Below, in pieces: positions 40,811-48,611 of a stretch of DNA of 64,000 nucleotides. The DNA is from Collinsella aerofaciens (lineage in GTDB: Bacteria; Actinomycetota; Coriobacteriia; Coriobacteriales; Coriobacteriaceae), in assembly GCF_028206795.1 (NCBI RefSeq), contig NZ_JAQLFJ010000004.1, forward strand, positions 1-64,000, in the 5' to 3' direction. Position 1 is the first letter of the stretch. The number at the start of each line of letters is the position of its first letter. The notes under the pieces were generated by a model. That model made no database searches, had not been told where the DNA came from, and saw only the letters and a program-made list of their open reading frames with translations. The position numbers and the translations under genes are program-made.

Positions 40811-41557
40811 ATGGAAAAGCTGGGAGTTATCGGCGGCATGGGCGCCGAGGCCACGTCGTATTACTACGACCAGGTAGTGCGTCATACGGCTGCTGCCTGC
40901 GATCAGGATCATATCGACATGGTGGTGCTCTCCAAGTCGACCATGCCCGACCGCACGCTGGCCATTAAGACCGGCGAGCACGCCAAGCTGCTGGCGACCA
41001 TGAAAGAGTGTGCCCAGGCACTCGAGTCGCTGGGCTGTGCGCACATTGCCATTCCCTGCAACACGTCACACTACTTCTACGACCAGATCCAGTCGTTTAC
41101 GAAGGTGCCGATTATCCACATGCCGCGTGAGTCGGTGCGCTATGCCCTTGCGGGTGCGGTGATGGGGGAGTGCGAGTTCGACCCCAACCTGAGTATGCCG
41201 GCCGAGCCGGTGCGCAAGATTGGCATCATGGGCACCGACGGAACCGTGGGCGCGGGCGTCTACGGCCGCGAATGCGAGGCTGCGGGTGTTGAGGTCGTCT
41301 ATCCCAGCGAGAAACGTCAGAACGATGTGATGTCGCTTATCTACGATGATGTGAAAGCCGGACGTGAGCCCGATATGGATAAGTTCGACCGCGTGATGTG
41401 GGAGTTCGCCCGTAGCGGCTGCGACCGTGTCATTCTGGCCTGCACCGAGCTATCGGTGCTGCAGAAGTATCGAGAGATGCCCGAGATCACCCTCGATGCT
41501 ATGGATGTCCTGGTGCGCGAATCCATCATCCGCAGCGGCGTCCCCTACCGCCTCTAG
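40811..41557 (+). CDS. Aspartate/glutamate racemase
   Basis: Cytoplasmic PLP-independent amino-acid racemase of 248 residues. Two cysteines serve as proton donor/acceptor: one in AIPCNTSHYFY and one in ILACTELSVL. The opening LGVIGGMGAEATSYYYDQVV and the loop MGTDGTVGAGVY match the aspartate racemase group. AAGGAGG is seven bases before ATG 40811; the frame upstream of it runs into a GC hairpin. It lies directly after the ATP-grasp ligase and would supply D-aspartate to it. D-glutamate for the muropeptide stem is a less likely product because that enzyme is usually MurI, which has a different motif pattern. Confidence 0.82.
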   Translation: MEKLGVIGGMGAEATSYYYDQVVRHTAAACDQDHIDMVVLSKSTMPDRTLAIKTGEHAKLLATMKECAQALESLGCAHIAIPCNTSHYFYDQIQSFTKVPIIHMPRESVRYALAGAVMGECEFDPNLSMPAEPVRKIGIMGTDGTVGAGVYGRECEAAGVEVVYPSEKRQNDVMSLIYDDVKAGREPDMDKFDRVMWEFARSGCDRVILACTELSVLQKYREMPEITLDAMDVLVRESIIRSGVPYRL

Positions 41558-41573
41558 CTTCCGACCCGTCAAA

Positions 41574-41600
41574 AAGGGACAGGTTAATTTTGGTAGGTTT
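41574..41600. repeat. Degenerate REP-like sequence
   Basis: AAAAGGGACAGGTTAATTTT shares the GGGACAGGTT core with the reverse complement of the repeats at 26401 and 27614. It has no visible hairpin partner. Confidence 0.3.
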
Positions 41601-41616
41601 TATCTGGTGAAACAAT

Positions 41617-41653
41617 AAAGGCCTCGGCTCGTTTGGTGCGAGCCGAGGCCTTT
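41617..41653. terminator. Bidirectional terminator between racemase and ecfT
   Basis: Perfect 15-base arms (41617-41631, 41639-41653) around TTTGGTG, between convergent genes. Confidence 0.9.
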
Positions 41654-41682
41654 TGCGTTGGGCGGTTGCTGTCGGTGGCGAA

Positions 41683-42429
41683 CTAGAACAGGAAGCCGAT
41701 GGCGATGAGGGCGATGCTGACGATGAGTACGGCGATGTCCAGGCCCTTGATGGGGTAGCGCTTGTACGAGCTGGCGCGCGTGCGCAGATAGAAGCCGCGC
41801 TGTTCTGCCGCCAAGGCCGTGGCATCGGTCTTGCCCACGCTCGAGATGAGCAGCGGCACACACAGTGGCAGCATGAGCTTAAGCTTCTTGATAGGGTTCT
41901 TGGTGTCGTACTCGACGCCGCGCGCGGTCTGCGCTTCCATGATGGCGTTCATCTCCTGACCAAACACCGGCACAAAGCGCAGCGCCGTGGTAAAGGTGAA
42001 GGCATAGCGATACGGTACGTGCAGCACCTCGACGCAGGCGTTGGCAAGGTCGTTGAGCTTGGTCACCATGAGCATGAGGATGAGCGGTAACGCCACACCC
42101 AGCAGGCGCAGACAGGCCTTCGATCCTGTGATGAGGCCCGTGTCGGTGATAAAGCCCCACACAACGTTGCCATCGCGCATAAAGGCCAGCTGGAGCACCA
42201 GCATGATAAGCGCGAGCGGAATCAGCAACTTGAGCAGCGAGAACAGACGGTCGACGACACCGGCATAGGCACCCAGCGCAAGGGTGAGTGCCAAAAAGCC
42301 CAGCAGCGCCACGTAGGTGTCGGACAAGAAGATGCCGACGATGATGGCGGCGGCGAGGCCCAGTTTGACGACGGGGTTCAGGCGATGCAGCAGCGTATCG
42401 CCCGGCATGTAGTCGATGACGTTAACCAC
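41683..42429 (-). CDS. ecfT: ECF transporter membrane component EcfT
   Basis: Inner-membrane scaffold of an energy-coupling factor transporter, 248 residues with about five to six helices. MPGDTLLHRLNPVVKLG near the N-terminus and the cytoplasmic coupling helix TARGVEYD near residue 155 (the conserved Ala-Arg-Gly) link it to the ATPases. A GTG start at 42429 is used because AAGGAG lies ten bases upstream and the codon overlaps the stop of the ATPase gene. It is the last gene of the S-AA'-T operon under the Trp attenuator. Confidence 0.88.
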   Translation of the reverse strand: MVNVIDYMPGDTLLHRLNPVVKLGLAAAIIVGIFLSDTYVALLGFLALTLALGAYAGVVDRLFSLLKLLIPLALIMLVLQLAFMRDGNVVWGFITDTGLITGSKACLRLLGVALPLILMLMVTKLNDLANACVEVLHVPYRYAFTFTTALRFVPVFGQEMNAIMEAQTARGVEYDTKNPIKKLKLMLPLCVPLLISSVGKTDATALAAEQRGFYLRTRASSYKRYPIKGLDIAVLIVSIALIAIGFLF

Positions 42430-44173
42430 GGCGGACCATCTCCTTGGTAATGCGAACGACATCGGTGACCTCGCTCACCTGCGCAAAAGCGGGCGAGACG
42501 GAAGATGCCAGACGGCGCGAGAGTTCAATAACCTGGGGAGGCTCCACGTAGGCACGCCGCATGAGATCGATATTCGAGAATAGCTCGTGCGTGCGGCCGC
42601 GGTCGAGGATGCGACCTTCGGCCATTACTACGATACGCTCAGCAAAGTCGGAAACAACTTCCATATCGTGGCAGACCATGATAACGGCGCAGCCGCGCTC
42701 GGCCATGGTGCGCACCGTTTCCATGACGGTCATGCACTCGCGGTAATCAAGGCCGCTCGTGGGCTCGTCGAGCACGACGATCTTGGGCTCAACCACTACG
42801 ACGGAGGCAAGCGCCACCATTTGTCGCTGGCCGCGCGAAAGTGAGAAAGGTGCCTCATCGGCAGGCAGGCCAAAGCGGTCGATAACGAGTTGAGCACGAC
42901 GCAGAGCCTCGGCACGGTCGATGCCGGCAAGCTCCAGGCCAAAAGCGACCTCGTCGAGTACGGTATCCTTGCAGATCTGGCGGTCGGGGTTTTGGAAGAG
43001 CGTTGCGACTTCGCGGGCGATGCGGCTCGTGGGAACGGCCGCGGTATCCAGTCCCGTGACGCGCACGCTGCCCGAGGCGGGCTTGAGCAGGCCTGTGAGC
43101 AGCTTGGTGAGCGTGGTCTTGCCGGCACCGTTTTGGCCGACGATGCCCACGAGCTCGCCGGGATAGAGCGTCAGGTTGAGGTCGTGTACGGCGGCGCCGC
43201 CATTGGGATAGGCAAACTCAACATGGTCGAAGGTGAGTACGGGTTCGGCGTCCTTGGCATGAGGGCGCAACGACGGTGCGTGCGGTGAGCCGGCGGGCGC
43301 CCGGGCTTCGCTGGCCGCGTGTGCGGGGTCGACGATGCCCGAAATCAGGCGCTCGGCCTCATCGACATCCAAGCAAGGGGTACCGCTTACCAGGCCATCG
43401 GCCTCGAGGCTATTGAAGATACGCGTGACGCGAGGGCAGTCGACGCCGATGGCACGGAGCTCGTCGGTATGCGCGAAGACCTCGTGTGGTTCGCCCTGCA
43501 GCGCGATTTCGCCATGGTTGAGCACGAGCACGCGGTTGCAGTACTCCGAGAGCAGGGCGACCTTTTGCTCAACGACGACGATGGTGATTCCAAGTGTGCG
43601 GTTTGCCTCACGCAGCGTCTCGAAGACCAACGTGGAGCTGGCGGGGTCGAGTGCCGCGGTGGGCTCGTCGAGAACCAAGACGCGCGGACGCATGGCTAGG
43701 ATGGCGGCGATGGCTACCTTTTGCTTCTGTCCGCCCGAGAGGGTGGCGATCTCGCGGTCGCGCAGGTCGCTGATGCCGACGGTCTCGAGCGTTTCGCTCA
43801 CGCGCTGCTCGATCTGGTCGTGGGGAACGCCAAAGTTCTCGAGGCCAAAGAGCATCTCGTCCTCGACGACCGAGGCGACCATCTGCGTGTCGATATCCTG
43901 CAGCACGCTGCCGACGAATTGCGACACGTCGGTGAGCGAGGCTTCGCAGGTGTCGTGGCCGTCAACCATGACGGACCCAAAGAACGTGCCGGTGTAGTGG
44001 TGGGGCACGGCACCCGACAGGCAGGCGGCAAGCGTGGACTTGCCGGCGCCCGAAGGCCCGATGATGCCGATGAAATCTCCCTTGTTCACGCTGAGCGAGA
44101 TGTGGCTGAGCGCCTGCTCGGTCTGCGTGCCATAGGAGAACGAGACATCGTCGACGTTGATGATCGTTTCCAT
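42422..44173 (-). CDS. ECF transporter ATPase, fused EcfA-EcfA'
   Basis: Cytoplasmic ATPase of 583 residues made of two ABC domains in one chain. First domain: Walker A GPSGAGKST, signature LSGGQKQKVA, Walker B VLVLDEPTAALDP. Second: GQNGAGKTT, signature LSRGQRQMVA, VVLDEPTSGLD. A Pro/Ala-rich linker (about 280-315) lies between them. Fused EcfAA' is known in Actinobacteria. Signature SRGQ in the second half is a mild variation from SGGQ. It drives the S component and EcfT encoded on both sides. The start codon follows AAAGGT. Confidence 0.88.
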   Translation of the reverse strand: METIINVDDVSFSYGTQTEQALSHISLSVNKGDFIGIIGPSGAGKSTLAACLSGAVPHHYTGTFFGSVMVDGHDTCEASLTDVSQFVGSVLQDIDTQMVASVVEDEMLFGLENFGVPHDQIEQRVSETLETVGISDLRDREIATLSGGQKQKVAIAAILAMRPRVLVLDEPTAALDPASSTLVFETLREANRTLGITIVVVEQKVALLSEYCNRVLVLNHGEIALQGEPHEVFAHTDELRAIGVDCPRVTRIFNSLEADGLVSGTPCLDVDEAERLISGIVDPAHAASEARAPAGSPHAPSLRPHAKDAEPVLTFDHVEFAYPNGGAAVHDLNLTLYPGELVGIVGQNGAGKTTLTKLLTGLLKPASGSVRVTGLDTAAVPTSRIAREVATLFQNPDRQICKDTVLDEVAFGLELAGIDRAEALRRAQLVIDRFGLPADEAPFSLSRGQRQMVALASVVVVEPKIVVLDEPTSGLDYRECMTVMETVRTMAERGCAVIMVCHDMEVVSDFAERIVVMAEGRILDRGRTHELFSNIDLMRRAYVEPPQVIELSRRLASSVSPAFAQVSEVTDVVRITKEMVRRG

Positions 44174-44193
44174 GGATACCTTTCATAGTCATC

Positions 44194-44233
44194 GGGGACG
44201 TTCTTTAATGACTAGTCGTTTAAGAACGTCCCC
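44194..44233. repeat. REP-like palindrome inside the transporter operon
   Basis: GGGGACGTTCTTTAA / TTTAAGAACGTCCCC around ten bases with an inner ACTAGT; 13 of 15 pairs match. It lies between the S-component and ATPase genes, where it may adjust their ratio. Confidence 0.5.
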
Positions 44234-44279
44234 AAGAGCTAGTTGTTTGGGACAGTCTTTACCGATGGGGCACTGTGGG

Positions 44280-44852
44280 TTAGTTGAGCTTCAGGGCCTT
44301 CTGGATGGGTAGGTAGAGGGCGCCGACCAGAATGGCGTTAAAGACGGCGGTCATGGCGACGACGGGCAACATGGCGGCGGCGAGCTCGCCGACCACGCCG
44401 AGCATGGCCATCTTGATGACCATGAAGATGGCGCCGGAGACAAAGGTGGTCAGGAAGGTTGCGACAATGGCGATGGCGGGCTTGACCTGACCGTCCTTGC
44501 CGGCGGCGTTGACGATGCCGGCCATGAGCATGGCGGCGATGCCCTCGGCGGCAAAATCGACGAACGGCGAAGTGGTGGTGATCTGGATCACGGCAGCCGA
44601 GATGAGGCCAATGACGAGCGCCTGGCCGATGTTGGGGCGAACGACCAGGATGGTGAGGCAGAAGGCCGAGATGATGAACTCGGGGCTGATCATGCCGCCC
44701 GAGATGCCCGAGATTGCCTTGCCGACGGTGAAGTTGAGGATGAAGCCGGCGGCGAGCAGGATGGCGAGCAGGACGAGGGCGCGGACATCGAGTTTGCCAC
44801 GGTCGGCGGTCTGGACGGTGCGGGGCTGGGTGGCGGTGGTGTTCTGAGACAT
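44280..44852 (-). CDS. ECF transporter S component, probable tryptophan binder
   Basis: Inner-membrane substrate-binding subunit of 190 residues with about five to six helices (LVLLAILLAAGFILNFTVG, MISPEFIISAFCLTILVV, ALVIGLISAAVIQIT, AIAIVATFLTTFVSGAIFM, MLPVVAMTAVFNAILVGALYLP). It is followed by the fused ATPase and EcfT. The upstream leader peptide with three adjacent tryptophans and an attenuator means the operon senses charged tRNA-Trp, so tryptophan uptake (TrpP-like) is the best guess. ATG 44852 is preceded by GAAAGGATTTTCACC. Substrate assignment rests on regulation rather than on sequence. Confidence 0.78.
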   Translation of the reverse strand: MSQNTTATQPRTVQTADRGKLDVRALVLLAILLAAGFILNFTVGKAISGISGGMISPEFIISAFCLTILVVRPNIGQALVIGLISAAVIQITTTSPFVDFAAEGIAAMLMAGIVNAAGKDGQVKPAIAIVATFLTTFVSGAIFMVIKMAMLGVVGELAAAMLPVVAMTAVFNAILVGALYLPIQKALKLN

Positions 44853-44897
44853 GGTGAAAATCCTTTCGGAAGGGGATTGCAAGAGAAAAGCGGAGGC

Positions 44898-45027
44898 GCG
44901 TGATGCGAATGCGATCGGGCTCGAGATAGAAAAAGGCCCCCGGTCGAAACCGGAGGCCTTCCAATCACCTAGAGCGCAAAAACAGGCGTGAGGGACTCAC
45001 TGTCGACCGATCGTATTCGCATCACGC
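44898..45027 (-). repeat. 21-base inverted repeat bracketing the Trp attenuator
   Basis: Arms 44898-44918 and 45007-45027 match at 20 of 21 pairs. One arm lies in the leader-peptide coding region just after the Trp codons; the other lies downstream of the terminator. Its role is not obvious from standard attenuation. Confidence 0.7.
44930..44958 (-). terminator. Trp attenuator terminator
   Basis: On the minus strand GGCCTCCGG / CCGGGGGCC around TTTCGA, followed by five T. It lies between the Trp leader peptide and the S-component gene and is the decision point of attenuation. Confidence 0.85.
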
Positions 45028-45065
45028 CACCACCAGTTGTTGAGAGACTTCATCGTGTTCTTCAT
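44997..45065 (-). CDS. Trp leader peptide with three consecutive Trp codons
   Basis: A 22-codon reading frame beginning MKNTMKSLNNWWW and ending at TGA. AAAGGAG lies eight bases before its ATG (45065), as good a site as in any gene here. An extended -10 promoter lies about 60 bases upstream and a terminator follows. Ribosome stalling at the three tryptophan codons when charged tRNA-Trp is scarce would let transcription pass the terminator. This is the classical trp attenuation design, placed in front of a transporter instead of the biosynthetic operon. Confidence 0.85.
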   Translation of the reverse strand: MKNTMKSLNNWWWRDANTIGRQ

Positions 45066-45123
45066 GTTGGTGGCTCCTTTCGTGATGCCGTGGCGCGGTC
45101 GCACCTAGTTGCTGTTGCGCTGC

Positions 45124-45132
45124 ACTATAGCA
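45124..45132 (-). promoter_or_regulatory. Extended -10 promoter of the Trp-controlled transporter operon
   Basis: TGC-TATAGT on the minus strand, about 60 bases before the leader peptide. A good -35 box is not visible. Upstream at 45151-45173 is an AT-rich perfect palindrome. Confidence 0.5.
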
Positions 45133-45150
45133 CAGCGAAGTGTGTGCGGG

Positions 45151-45173
45151 GAAATCTTTTTTAAAAAGATTTC
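45151..45173. repeat. AT-rich perfect palindrome
   Basis: GAAATCTTTTT-T-AAAAAGATTTC, 11-base arms, in the -50 region of the transporter promoter. It could bind a regulator or act as an upstream promoter element. Confidence 0.45.
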
Positions 45174-45193
45174 AGGTGGGTTTCCCGTCGGTC

Positions 45194-45243
45194 AAAAAGG
45201 CGGGTTAAGCGGGCGAGGCCGCCATTGCTGCCTTGCCCGCTCA
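45194..45243 (-). terminator. Terminator of the C69 peptidase gene
   Basis: Minus-strand stem AGCGGGCAAGG / CCTCGCCCGCT with extra internal pairing, followed by AACCCGCC and five T, 10 to 60 bases after the gene. Confidence 0.7.
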
Positions 45244-45252
45244 GCTAAGACG

Positions 45253-47196
45253 TTACTCCTTATTGCGACGGTAGAGGAAGTAACCGCCCGCGGAGATGAC
45301 GGCAACGCCAGCGATGGCGAATGCAGCCACCACGCGGCCATCAAAACGATCACCGGTGGTGGGCAGGCCGCCCTTGGTGTTCGTCTTGTTGGTGGTTACC
45401 GTGGTCGTGGTGTCCGACTTGCCAGGCTTCTCGGGCTTGGTGGTGGGCTGCTCGGGCTTAGCGGGCTGCTCGGGGGTACCGGGCTGCTCAGGAGTACCAG
45501 GCTGCTCGGGGGTGCCAGGCTGATCCGGGGTTACCGGGTCGGTGACAAGAGCGTCCTTGGCGTAGGTGATGGACACCTTGAGGCCGTTGGTCTCGGTGTT
45601 CAGGTCGCTCGGGGTGAAGGGCTGGTCGAAGTTTTCGGCCTTCTGATAGGCGCGCATCTCCTGGAGCAGGGCCTTGCACTTGACGTAGGTGTTCTCGGTA
45701 GCAGCCTTGCCGGCCTTGTTGGCCAGGGCAGTGCGGCCCTCGGGGGTCGTCTCGGCCAGCATGGCGGCGTCAACTTCCTTGTTCTGCTCGATGAGCTCGT
45801 TCTGGAGCGCATCGAGGTAGGCACGGACACTGATACCAAGGGTGTCAGGGTTCTCAAAGCAGAGCGAGCTGATGTCCATGAGGACGTAGTTGATTGAGTT
45901 CTCGGGCTCCTCGTTGTACACGACGTCCGTCTCTTTGCAGTGGTCGAAGGAGACGGTCTGGTCGCTGAAATACGGGCTAACCTCGGTGAGCAGTGCGGAG
46001 TAGAAGGGGATGGCGACGGAGTACGCGGCGCGGGAGAGCATTTCCCACTGGATTGTTGCAACCTGGGGATCAAGACCGTTGCGAACCTGGAAGACGTGAA
46101 TCTCGGTGTTGCGCTCGGTGCCGATGGCATAGGCACCGTCAGTGTTGGCGTTAAGGCCCGGGGTATTCTCGCCACGGTTACCGAGAGAGCGAATCATCTC
46201 AAAGGTAGTCCAGTCTGTCTTTCCGGGCTGGAAGAACAGCGGCTGCATCTCGTGGACCAAGGCGCCGGTCGTGGCGCGAGCCTCTTCGCGCTCGTCCTTG
46301 ACGATCTCGTAGTCGGTGCCCTCCTGGAGCTCGTTGCCAAAGTAGTTACGGCCCTGGACGTAGCGGGTCCACTGGTGCATACCGGAATTCTGAATGGTCT
46401 CGCCATAGGTTGCGGCGACGTCGAACTTGCCGTCGGTGTACTCGGCAAAGCCCTTCTCCTTAGGCATGGACTCGATGCCCTCGGAGTGCAGGCAGTTCTC
46501 GGGGTCGTTGAGGTCGACATCGTAGTTGAGGTTGCCGATGTTGGGGTTGATCGAGGCGACGTCGTCGGCGAGCTTCATGCCGATCCACTGGTGACCGGAA
46601 AGCGCGGCAAACAGCCAGGTCTCGTTGTTGTCGGCGATGATGATCTGGTCGTTGGAGCAGACGCCCTGCTCGTCAATCAGGCTGCCGAGGAGCTCGACGC
46701 CCTCGCGGGCCGTGGCGCTCTCGCCCAGGATGACGCTGGCGTAGTTGTACTCGCCGATGCCGGTGTTAGTCAGGGGGTCTGCTGTCTCGGCATCTGCATT
46801 CATACTGGTGCTTAGCGTGGCGGAGCAGGATACGCCCTTCTCGTTGATGCCTGCTTCAGAGTAGGCATCCCAGCGGTTGTCCCACTGGGAGGGATGGTCG
46901 CGTACATAGGTGTAGCGATACGTGGTCTTGGTCGAGGTGTACATGAACGAAGACTCGTCCGAGCTGTACGTATGCCCCGGGCCGTGAGAGGGCTCAATGC
47001 CAAAGTGCTTAAGATAGCGCGGGCCATAGTCCTCGGAACGGCCGTAGTACGTGTTGCCGTCGGCCGTAAGGTTTTTGCCCATGTAGACCTGCGTGCAAGC
47101 GAGTGCAGAGGTCGGCATGGACATGATGGTTGCAGCTCCAAATGCAAGGCCTATACCAAGCTTCTTGAGCGCGTTGACGGGATGAGTTTTACTCAT
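45253..47196 (-). CDS. Sortase-anchored C69-family dipeptidase
   Basis: Secreted and wall-anchored peptidase of 647 residues. The signal peptide (about 1-33) ends SALA and the next residue is the nucleophile cysteine (ACTQVYMGKN), as in C69/PepD N-terminal-nucleophile enzymes, which mature by removing residues before Cys. EDYGPRYLKHFG and NYDVDLNDPENC lie in the catalytic domain (about 34-540). A PEQPGTPEQPG-type spacer leads to the sorting signal LPTTGDRFDG, a membrane helix and RRNKE. It should release dipeptides at the cell surface. A 10-base-pair hairpin (47216-47239) lies just before the ribosome binding site. No sortase gene is in the window. Confidence 0.85.
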   Translation of the reverse strand: MSKTHPVNALKKLGIGLAFGAATIMSMPTSALACTQVYMGKNLTADGNTYYGRSEDYGPRYLKHFGIEPSHGPGHTYSSDESSFMYTSTKTTYRYTYVRDHPSQWDNRWDAYSEAGINEKGVSCSATLSTSMNADAETADPLTNTGIGEYNYASVILGESATAREGVELLGSLIDEQGVCSNDQIIIADNNETWLFAALSGHQWIGMKLADDVASINPNIGNLNYDVDLNDPENCLHSEGIESMPKEKGFAEYTDGKFDVAATYGETIQNSGMHQWTRYVQGRNYFGNELQEGTDYEIVKDEREEARATTGALVHEMQPLFFQPGKTDWTTFEMIRSLGNRGENTPGLNANTDGAYAIGTERNTEIHVFQVRNGLDPQVATIQWEMLSRAAYSVAIPFYSALLTEVSPYFSDQTVSFDHCKETDVVYNEEPENSINYVLMDISSLCFENPDTLGISVRAYLDALQNELIEQNKEVDAAMLAETTPEGRTALANKAGKAATENTYVKCKALLQEMRAYQKAENFDQPFTPSDLNTETNGLKVSITYAKDALVTDPVTPDQPGTPEQPGTPEQPGTPEQPAKPEQPTTKPEKPGKSDTTTTVTTNKTNTKGGLPTTGDRFDGRVVAAFAIAGVAVISAGGYFLYRRNKE

Positions 47197-47215
47197 GTTC
47201 CCTCCCAGCGTGCGA

Positions 47216-47239
47216 AAGCCCTCTGTCTCCAGAGGGCTT
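47216..47239 (-). promoter_or_regulatory. Leader hairpin before the C69 peptidase
   Basis: Perfect 10-base arms AAGCCCTCTG / CAGAGGGCTT around TCTC, directly before the ribosome binding site GGGAGGG. The upstream 250 bases to the next gene are AT-rich and otherwise empty. Confidence 0.5.
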
Positions 47240-47421
47240 CAGCCAATAAATACTCTCCCCAAGCGTAACGAATTCGAAACAATATACATTTATGAAAGAT
47301 TTTTACTCGATAAGCGTAGTGAAAAATGCGATGAACGGTTAAATGTACTCATTTACTAGGTAATTCAATCTGCATATCGCCAGCAAATGATGTAGCTAAG
47401 TAAAGTGTCGCAAAAAATGAT

Positions 47422-47463
47422 GGACCCCTCGCCGCCACGTTGTGTCATGCCGATGAGGGGTCC
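47422..47463 (-). terminator. Terminator of the lipid kinase operon
   Basis: Minus-strand arms GGACCCCTC / GAGGGGTCC with a long internal loop and a T-rich tail (ATCATTTTTTG). It follows the 30-residue membrane peptide gene. Confidence 0.7.
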
Positions 47464-47493
47464 GGGTTTGCGCGTGCTGTGAAAGAGCGGTGG

Positions 47494-47586
47494 CTACTTC
47501 TTCCGGCGGTGGATCACGTTGATCGCATAGCCGACGAGCATGGCCAAAACGATGATGATAAAGCCGAGCAGGGGATTGTCGTTCAT
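47494..47586 (-). CDS. 30-residue membrane peptide
   Basis: A short frame encoding MNDNPLLG followed by FIIIVLAMLVGYAINV and the basic tail IHRRKK. One membrane helix with positive C-terminus predicts a small single-pass protein. GGAGGACCCT lies just before its ATG (47586). It starts ten bases after the stop of the lipid kinase and precedes its terminator, so both are co-transcribed. Such peptides often modulate a membrane partner, here perhaps the kinase, but there is no evidence for its function. Confidence 0.6.
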   Translation of the reverse strand: MNDNPLLGFIIIVLAMLVGYAINVIHRRKK

Positions 47587-47595
47587 AGGGTCCTC

Positions 47596-48513
47596 CTATT
47601 TTCTGAGCGGGGAGAATTCGTCGACGATGAGGTCGAGGCATTGTGGAAGCGCGCGGGCTCCAAAGACGCCCGAATTGCTGGAGATAATTTCGCCATCGAA
47701 CTGCATGCCCAGCGACGGGGTGCAGGTGATCTTGGCTTCCTTGGTCTGGATGATCTTGAACTGCGGGCGCCCGAGTACCTTGCCGGCGGGGTCAAGCGCA
47801 GCGGTGATCACGGTAGGCAGCAGCTGCACAGTGCGCACGGGTTCGATGACCGCAATGTCGACCATGCCATCGTTCATACGGCAGTCGGGGAACAGGTTGA
47901 TGTCGTTTTGGATGACCGAGGTGTTGCCGGCCATGCAGCAGATGCCGTCGAGCTCCTCGACAATGCCGTCATGCTCAATCGTAAAGTGCGCCACCGTGGG
48001 ATTGGGCGTGGCGAGCGCGGAGAGGAAGTAAGCGATCTCGCCGATGTCGTTTTTGGTGGGGGCGGCCTTCATCATGATCTCGGCGTCGAAGCCCGAGCCG
48101 GCGATGATGATAAAGCCGTGGCGCTTCTCGTTGCCGTTCTCGTCGAGCCAAAAGAGCTCACCCATGTCGACTTTGACCGTGCGACCGGCACGGCAGGCCT
48201 TGGCGAGCGCCGCTGCCTCGGGGGCATTACCGATGTTGTTAAAGAATAGACAGGCTGTGCCGGAGGGGAAGACGAGCGTGGGGACACCGCACCCGCGCAT
48301 CTGGTCGAGCACGTTGGAGACGGTGCCGTCGCCGCCCGAAACGACCACGCGATCAAACTCGCGCACGTCTGCCACGGCATCCTCGGGCTCCATGCCATCG
48401 CCGATAAAACGCATCACGACCTCGTCGCCGCCCTGCGCGAGGGCGTGCGTGAATGCGTAGATTTCATCTGAGCTGGGGCCCGATGCCGGGTTGTGGATGA
48501 TAAGGCAGCGCAT
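47596..48513 (-). CDS. Diacylglycerol/lipid kinase-like protein
   Basis: Cytoplasmic protein of 305 residues of the DagK/YegS lipid kinase family. LIIHNPASGPSS opens the nucleotide domain, VVVSGGDGTVSNVLDQM is the catalytic GGDGT motif, FPSGTACLFFNN follows, and IIIAGSGFDAEIM begins the second domain, which ends with MQFDGEIISSN. It probably phosphorylates diacylglycerol or a related lipid. The start ATG at 48513 lacks a strong ribosome binding site. The 30-residue membrane peptide follows. Confidence 0.85.
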   Translation of the reverse strand: MRCLIIHNPASGPSSDEIYAFTHALAQGGDEVVMRFIGDGMEPEDAVADVREFDRVVVSGGDGTVSNVLDQMRGCGVPTLVFPSGTACLFFNNIGNAPEAAALAKACRAGRTVKVDMGELFWLDENGNEKRHGFIIIAGSGFDAEIMMKAAPTKNDIGEIAYFLSALATPNPTVAHFTIEHDGIVEELDGICCMAGNTSVIQNDINLFPDCRMNDGMVDIAVIEPVRTVQLLPTVITAALDPAGKVLGRPQFKIIQTKEAKITCTPSLGMQFDGEIISSNSGVFGARALPQCLDLIVDEFSPLRK

Positions 48514-48611
48514 ACTTACGTTCCCGTTCTGTGACTAACCGAGTATAGTTGTAAGGCAATGCCGATATCCTACCCGTGTTTTTCGGGCCTAACCTTATTC
48601 GATGGGTTGAT

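Noticed and set aside
39452-41044. Minus-strand frame opposite the ATP-grasp ligase
   Set aside because: Shadow of a well-supported gene, no domain seen.
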